64,000 nt of DNA from Neoconidiobolus thromboides FSU 785 (Eukaryota; Entomophthoromycota; Entomophthoromycetes; Entomophthorales; Neoconidiobolaceae), in contig MU626285.1 in assembly GCA_025603075.1 (NCBI GenBank), forward strand, positions 1-64,000, read 5' to 3'. Positions 59,410 to 64,000 of this stretch are shown piece by piece. The stretch's first letter is position 1; every line of letters starts with the position of its first letter. The position numbers and the translations under genes were made by a program. The notes beneath the pieces are model-generated. The model did no database searches. It was given only the letters and a program-made list of their open reading frames with translations, and had not been told where the DNA came from.

Positions 59410-59507
59410 AAAATATTTTTTTAAAGAGTTTTACTAACAATCTTTCCACTCAGATAGTACTCAAAAAATCGAAAAAGTAATGAAATCAAAAAAAATACAT
59501 CCCCATA
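59410..59507 (+). mobile_element. MITE-like element, copy 22 (+)
   Basis: Lacks its GGGGATG left end (begins AATATTTTTTTAAAGAG) but has an intact ACATCCCC right end with ATAT. Confidence 0.75.
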
Positions 59508-59968
59508 TACTTATATTGTTCATTTAAAAGTTAATTTAAGTATAATCCTAGTATTTTAGTATCTAAGTTTGATTTTTGCTTTATTTTGTTAAATAATTTA
59601 TTGCTTAATTATTCAAATTAATAGATTAGAATACAATAGTTGATAATCATTGTTATCAATACACTCATGTTTCATTATTACTATAATATAAAGAAAACTA
59701 TCCTGGAATTTTAGAGCTCAATTTCAAATATTAATTTCTCAACAATTACATAGAACTACACACATGGGTTGATATTTGTAACATTTTGAAAACTAGCTAT
59801 AATTTTAGTAGTAACGATATAAGATACACAAAAATAACCAAAATAATATTGCTTGAATTTGGTATATAAATACATCTTAAAACTATTTAAAATATTATTA
59901 GACCCCAGAAATAGCATCATTTAAATTTGAATTGGTGATTGAGCTTTTTTAAGCAAAATTTACATTCA

Positions 59969-60072
59969 TATGGGAGTATTTTTTTTAACTTCATTACTTT
60001 TTCCTTTTTTAAGCGCTATTTAAGCGGAAAATTTGTTAGTAGAGTTCTTAAACACAAAAATACATCCCCATA
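59969..60072 (-). mobile_element. MITE-like element, copy 23 (-)
   Basis: Full length, ATAT on both flanks; the left end is GGGAGTA and the right end ACATCCCC. Confidence 0.8.
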
Positions 60073-60377
60073 TCCTTTTTAATAAATGGTAGAGAAAACT
60101 TACAATGTTATTTAAGTTAGCATATATAAAGTAATTTATAATATTTATAAATAGTTCTATATCCAATTAGATGCCTGCTAAAATACTATTATAAGTACAT
60201 TAGATCAAAACTCTTTTTTTAAAAATCTCAAAATAAACTTTTAAATGATTAGTAAAAGTATAAAAGAATCAAACAATAAGTAGAAGAGATGTAAGCAGAG
60301 GGATAATGTAAATGAGGAGAAAGGTTGTTTTAAGGCTGGGAAATTGAAACTTATCTTTTTGTCTTTTTTAAAAAAGA

Positions 60378-60480
60378 TATGGGGTTGTTTTTTTGATTTC
60401 ATTATTCTTTCCATCTTTTAAACACCATCTGAATAGAAAGATTGTTAGTGAATTCCTAAACAAAAAAATACATCCCCATA
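60378..60480 (-). mobile_element. MITE-like element, copy 24 (-)
   Basis: Full length, ATAT on both flanks, but with a diverged centre (AAACACCATCTGAATAG). Confidence 0.78.
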
Positions 60481-60529
60481 TAATTTTTTAGCTTGAAATA
60501 AGTTGTATTAGAAAACATATTGTGCATAT

Positions 60530-60727
60530 GGGGATGTTTTTTAGTTTCATCACTTTTTTGATTTTTTGAATATTATCTGAATGGAAAGACTATTGGGGAT
60601 GTATTTTTATGTTTAAGAACCCTACTAACAAATTTTCCGCTCAAATAGCACTTAAAAGAGAAAAAGTAATGAAGCCAAAAAAAAACAGCCCCATTAGTAA
60701 AACTCTTGAACAAAAAAATGTATCCCT
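60530..60727 (-). mobile_element. MITE-like element, copy 25 (-), split by an insertion
   Basis: The outer element starts GGGGATG at 60530, is interrupted at 60594 and resumes at 60693 (ATTAGTAAAACTCTTGAAC), ending TATCCCT at 60727. Removing the insert and one ATT restores the normal element order. Confidence 0.78.
60595..60692 (+). mobile_element. MITE-like element, copy 26 (+), nested inside copy 25
   Basis: A 98-bp core from GGGGATG to CAGCCCC, flanked by ATT at 60592-60594 and ATT at 60693-60695. Because the host sequence is known from other copies, the duplicated bases show a target-site duplication of about 3 bp. Confidence 0.82.
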
Positions 60728-62740
60728 AAATGTTTAAACTAAAATATAAATATTCTTGATATTTTATAGTATTCATATAAAGTTAATAGAAAAATGTTTT
60801 AAATAAACTAAATCATAACATAAAATTATACTATTCTTACATATAATTATAGCTCTCGAAAACCCATCATAAATACTACTTTCTTTCACATTTACATTCA
60901 ATATTTAATAATAGTAGTAATATATACAATATTTTAGCTTAAATGACTCAAAACCAGTCCCATTTTTTAGCATTCGAATAAACTATTTTTTTTTGATACA
61001 ATTTGTAAAAGCGATATTTCATATAGATACTAAAATATTAATACCAAATATAAATGCAAAAAAATGAAGCTTTTCAATTACTGATTCTTGGAAACTAATG
61101 ATCAAAGTAGATACTGGGAACCTTAGGACTATTCCTGCGCGCACTCTATAACTATTTAAAATAGGATCTATGTATTGGATAATTGATAAGAAACTATTTA
61201 TTAAAGCCACATATAGTTTATTGTAAAAAAATTGAAAAAAAATTATTTTAAGAAAATTTTGTACAATACTTTAAGAAGAAATTTTAGGAATAGTAAAAGT
61301 TGAGCTCAATATACATTTACCAATAGTTATAATATCTGATATAACTGTTTGACAATAAATAAGTATTTATATGGAAATTAGATTAATAATCCATTTTGTC
61401 TTCTTTAAAGCCATTAGTTAGTCAAATTCATCAAAGGTTATAAACTATGGCTGAACATATAGCAGGTGATCACTGAGTATCAGTCATTGGTAAATGCGTG
61501 GGAAATATTCTATATAAATAGGTATTTAAGAATAGATATTGTCTGTCATATAGTATCCGTTTGCAGATAGCTGATGATTGTTAACATTAAGTATATATGA
61601 ATAAGTGGCATTTATTCTATACGAGTTGTTTATGAATTGGTGATACTATTTTATGAGAAAAATACATTTAAGTTAACATTGTTTTTTTTAAAATCTAGAA
61701 GCAAAATAGTGCCAAGTGTTTTATCAAAAAAATTGTGTAAAAATGATTATTCCTCCTCATTAACTGGATAATTATTATTTAAAATAAATTAAATAAACTT
61801 ATAGTATTCTATTATATTAATAAATCTTCCTTAAAGATATGAATAAAGATGTGAAGCGAAATCATCCCTTAATTTAAAATAATGTGCTTTTTGTTATATA
61901 TCATAACCTTTTAGTTGGATTTATTTCTTTGAAGGTTATTGATATTAAATTGATATTAAATTAATATTCATGTTTCTGTTTGATAAATGTCAGTATAAAA
62001 GTAATATTTCTCAATAGAACTTAATAGTTAAATAATTGATCTGAAATAATTATAGTCTATTTTAGATATATTCTTAAGATTCTTTATTCTCAAAGTTTTA
62101 TTACCAAAATAAAACTATAGATACACCAATGAAGAGGATCCATTAATTTGTTTTCAAATTTTCAAATTTTCAAGTTCTTATATTTCAAAAACATAACTAT
62201 TACTCTGTTAAAATCCAAGTATGCTGTTTCTCACAAAATTTCTTCGACTGCTATTTGTTTGCTTGCTTTATCAAAATTTGCACTAAGTGCTTATTCTCAA
62301 ATGGGGGATTTATATTTCATAATTGAACTTTAAAATTCATATTGTTATATTTAGGTGAATTATTCAGAAAAATGTTAAACTTTGTGAAAACCTTTCTTAC
62401 TTTAGGTTTTTCCCAAGTAATCTCTATTTCTTGGGCAAAAAAATAAAAAGACTATTAACTGTAACACCAAATATTTTTTTATGTCTAAAGGCAAAATATT
62501 TTTCGTGTAAAAAAATTTAACTGTAACAATTCTACACCTTTACTGGTGTGGGTTTTACCAAAGAGGAGCACTTTAGAGACAACTTAATATACTATAATAA
62601 ATTTTGAAAGAATATCCATTAAGTTGAAGACTAACAAAGGGTCTATTTATTTGTAGAATAGAGCAGGAGAGAAAAAGAATAGAAATAAAGGACCGAGTTT
62701 TATCGATTATTTTTAGAAAGATATCAAATCATAAATTGAA

Positions 62741-62842
62741 TATGGGAGTGTTTTTGGCTTCATCGCTTTTTCCATCTTTTAAGCGCTATTTGAGTGGAAG
62801 AATTGTTAGTAAGATTCTTAAACATAAAAATATATCCCTATA
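62741..62842 (-). mobile_element. MITE-like element, copy 27 (-)
   Basis: Full length, ATAT on both flanks; the left end is GGGAGTG and the right end has drifted to TATCCCT. Confidence 0.77.
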
Positions 62843-63474
62843 TATTAAAAACTCAAATTAAAAAATTATTTAATATATTTATATCATTGAAACTTATAAA
62901 AAGCAGAGACAGGTATTATCTATATACGAGGAAGTATAGAGGTTAATTTGACAAACGCAAAGCCTCTTTAAATTCAACTGCTAATAGCCGCAAATATATT
63001 TTTTCAGTAATAAGTTTTATATTTAAGAATTAATATCAAAATGAGAAGAACGGGAATGGTAGATATAAAGCGCTGATATTTAAGGTTCTATTTAATATAT
63101 GAAAAGCTGGTTTAAATATAAAGAATGACGGAAGATGAACTATTGAGTTAAATTTAAGCGTATTGTTATCAAACTTTATTTTATTTTTAGTTTTTAATTA
63201 ATTAATCTTTTAAAAATAAATTCAATATATTAAATCTTCTTTGTTGCTTTTTGTGTGGGTTTTGAGTGGCATTTTTCTAAAACCTAAAATGAATAAAAAA
63301 TAATTAAAAGCTGCAGTATTAATTAAACTAAGGGTTTACAATTCGATCAAAAAAAGTTAATAGTTACTTCTTTTATACATTAAAATTAGGTTTATTATTA
63401 ATTTTTTAATTAGAATATAAGAATTTATAACTCGTTTTAATAGCAATATTAAAACAACTTATAAAATGATATTT

Positions 63475-64000
63475 TTATAAATAGTTAAAACTTTGATGTT
63501 TGGGTAGCTGTTGGCATAAAGCCAAGAAATGGTTATTGGTAGCATTACGTCTACAACGTTTAGAAACTAAATGTCTTTTATAAATATCCGACCTATAGAA
63601 TGATTTATCACAGTCCTTGCAGTGATATGGCCTTAAATTAATATGTGTCAACACATGTCTTCTCATTGAATTTTTCCTTGAGAATTCCAACCCACACACT
63701 GGGCATTCGTGGCATCCTATCGATTTCATGCATCCTTCCTTTGTGCACCCAGTTTTCCCTCCGCATTCGCATTTATTAGTAGGACAGCGTTTGGCTTTCA
63801 ATGCCCTTGAGCTTGGAGTTTTATTAATTAAAGGTTCAATGGCATTAATATTGTTATTAATATCGGTAACATTGTTATTGTCTGAAATTTCTTTTGGGCT
63901 ACTTGGTAGAGATTCCCATTGGCTAAATTCAATACTTGTTGGTGATGAAAACGGAATTGGGTTTAAATATCTTAATACATCTCCAGTACTTGAATTATGA
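63475..64000 (-). CDS. C2H2 zinc-finger protein, 5' end outside the window
   Basis: Minus-strand frame open from the window edge down to the stop at 63475 (about 174 residues visible). The visible N-terminal part is Ser/Pro/Asn-rich (PFSSPTSIEFSQWESL, PSSPKE). A cysteine-rich cluster follows (RCPTNKCECGGKTGCTKEGC), then finger 1 CPVCGLEFSRKNSMRRHVLTH and finger 2, which begins CKDCDKSFYRSDIYKRH and ends with Cys instead of His (CX2C...HX4C). The protein ends soon after. Paired C2H2 fingers near the C-terminus are typical of fungal sequence-specific regulators, so a nuclear DNA-binding protein is inferred. The Cys-rich cluster just before them may bind an extra zinc. Confidence 0.8.
   Translation of the reverse strand, partial: HNSSTGDVLRYLNPIPFSSPTSIEFSQWESLPSSPKEISDNNNVTDINNNINAIEPLINKTPSSRALKAKRCPTNKCECGGKTGCTKEGCMKSIGCHECPVCGLEFSRKNSMRRHVLTHINLRPYHCKDCDKSFYRSDIYKRHLVSKRCRRNATNNHFLALCQQLPKHQSFNYL

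Larger units (their letters stand above)
59128..63474. other. Repeat-rich intergenic region
   Basis: 4.3 kb without a supportable gene. It contains eight element copies or fragments, including a head-to-head pair and a nested pair. Minus-strand 61019-61210 is a 63-codon open stretch with hydrophobic content but only a GTG start; I treat it as chance or decayed DNA. Confidence 0.6.

Noticed and set aside
61019-61210. 63-codon hydrophobic minus-strand open stretch
   Set aside because: Starts at GTG and lies in repeat-rich spacer; no family resemblance.
3656-62842. CRISPR-like or tRNA/SINE interpretation of the ~100-bp repeats
   Set aside because: Copies are dispersed and in both orientations, with inverted ends and target duplications. 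There is no regular spacing, no Pol III A/B boxes and no poly-A tail.

Overview
The window looks like nuclear DNA of an AT-rich, early-diverging fungus. Base composition is strongly A+T biased. Genes carry many short GT..AG introns of roughly 45-100 bases. Fungal hallmarks are present: a Zn2Cys6 transcription factor, an HMG-box protein of the MATA type and two secreted GH17 beta-1,3-glucan enzymes. A class I (Schiff-base) fructose-bisphosphate aldolase, metazoan-like RanBPM/Gid1, THUMPD3, RSF1-like and UPF0598 proteins, and poly-Asn tracts argue against a typical Dikarya genome. A zygomycete-grade lineage such as Entomophthorales is an inference, not something the sequence proves.

Layout. 1-11.4 kb: NmrA-like oxidoreductase (+), a seven-exon PP2C phosphatase (+), a small membrane protein (+), a THUMPD3-like tRNA methyltransferase with a 24-nt microexon (-), a RanBPM/Gid1-like GID/CTLH-complex subunit (-) and an arylamine N-acetyltransferase (-). 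11.4-15.4 kb: gene-empty. 15.4-18.2 kb: glycogen phosphorylase. 18.2-24.4 kb: a field of short repeats with only a UPF0598 gene (-). 24.4-31.2 kb: Zn2Cys6 factor (+), a decayed COQ3-like methyltransferase remnant, HMG-box factor (-), and a three-exon membrane protein with a C-terminal coiled coil that resembles an Hv1-type voltage-sensor protein (+). 32-40.3 kb: two divergent GH17 genes flanking a PH-domain gene. 42.4-58.6 kb: a denser, repeat-free block with class I aldolase (+), two uncharacterised genes (+), mitochondrial lysyl-tRNA synthetase (-), a 2135-residue protein with C1-like zinc modules (+) and an RSF1-like DDT/PHD chromatin factor (-). Then tRNA-Asp(GTC), a second repeat field, and a C2H2 zinc-finger gene running off the right edge.

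The most conspicuous unexplained structure is a family of about 27 copies of a ~100-bp non-coding element. Its ends are inverted (GGGGATGT...ACATCCCC), it is inserted in both orientations between short A/T direct repeats, it has head-to-head pairs and one clean nested insertion, and it sits only between genes. It behaves like a very small non-autonomous DNA transposon (MITE). No transposase is visible here. Metabolically, glycogen phosphorylase and aldolase are the two highly biased, probably highly expressed, central-carbon genes. The GH17 pair serves the cell wall, and the other genes are regulatory or housekeeping without evident co-operation.
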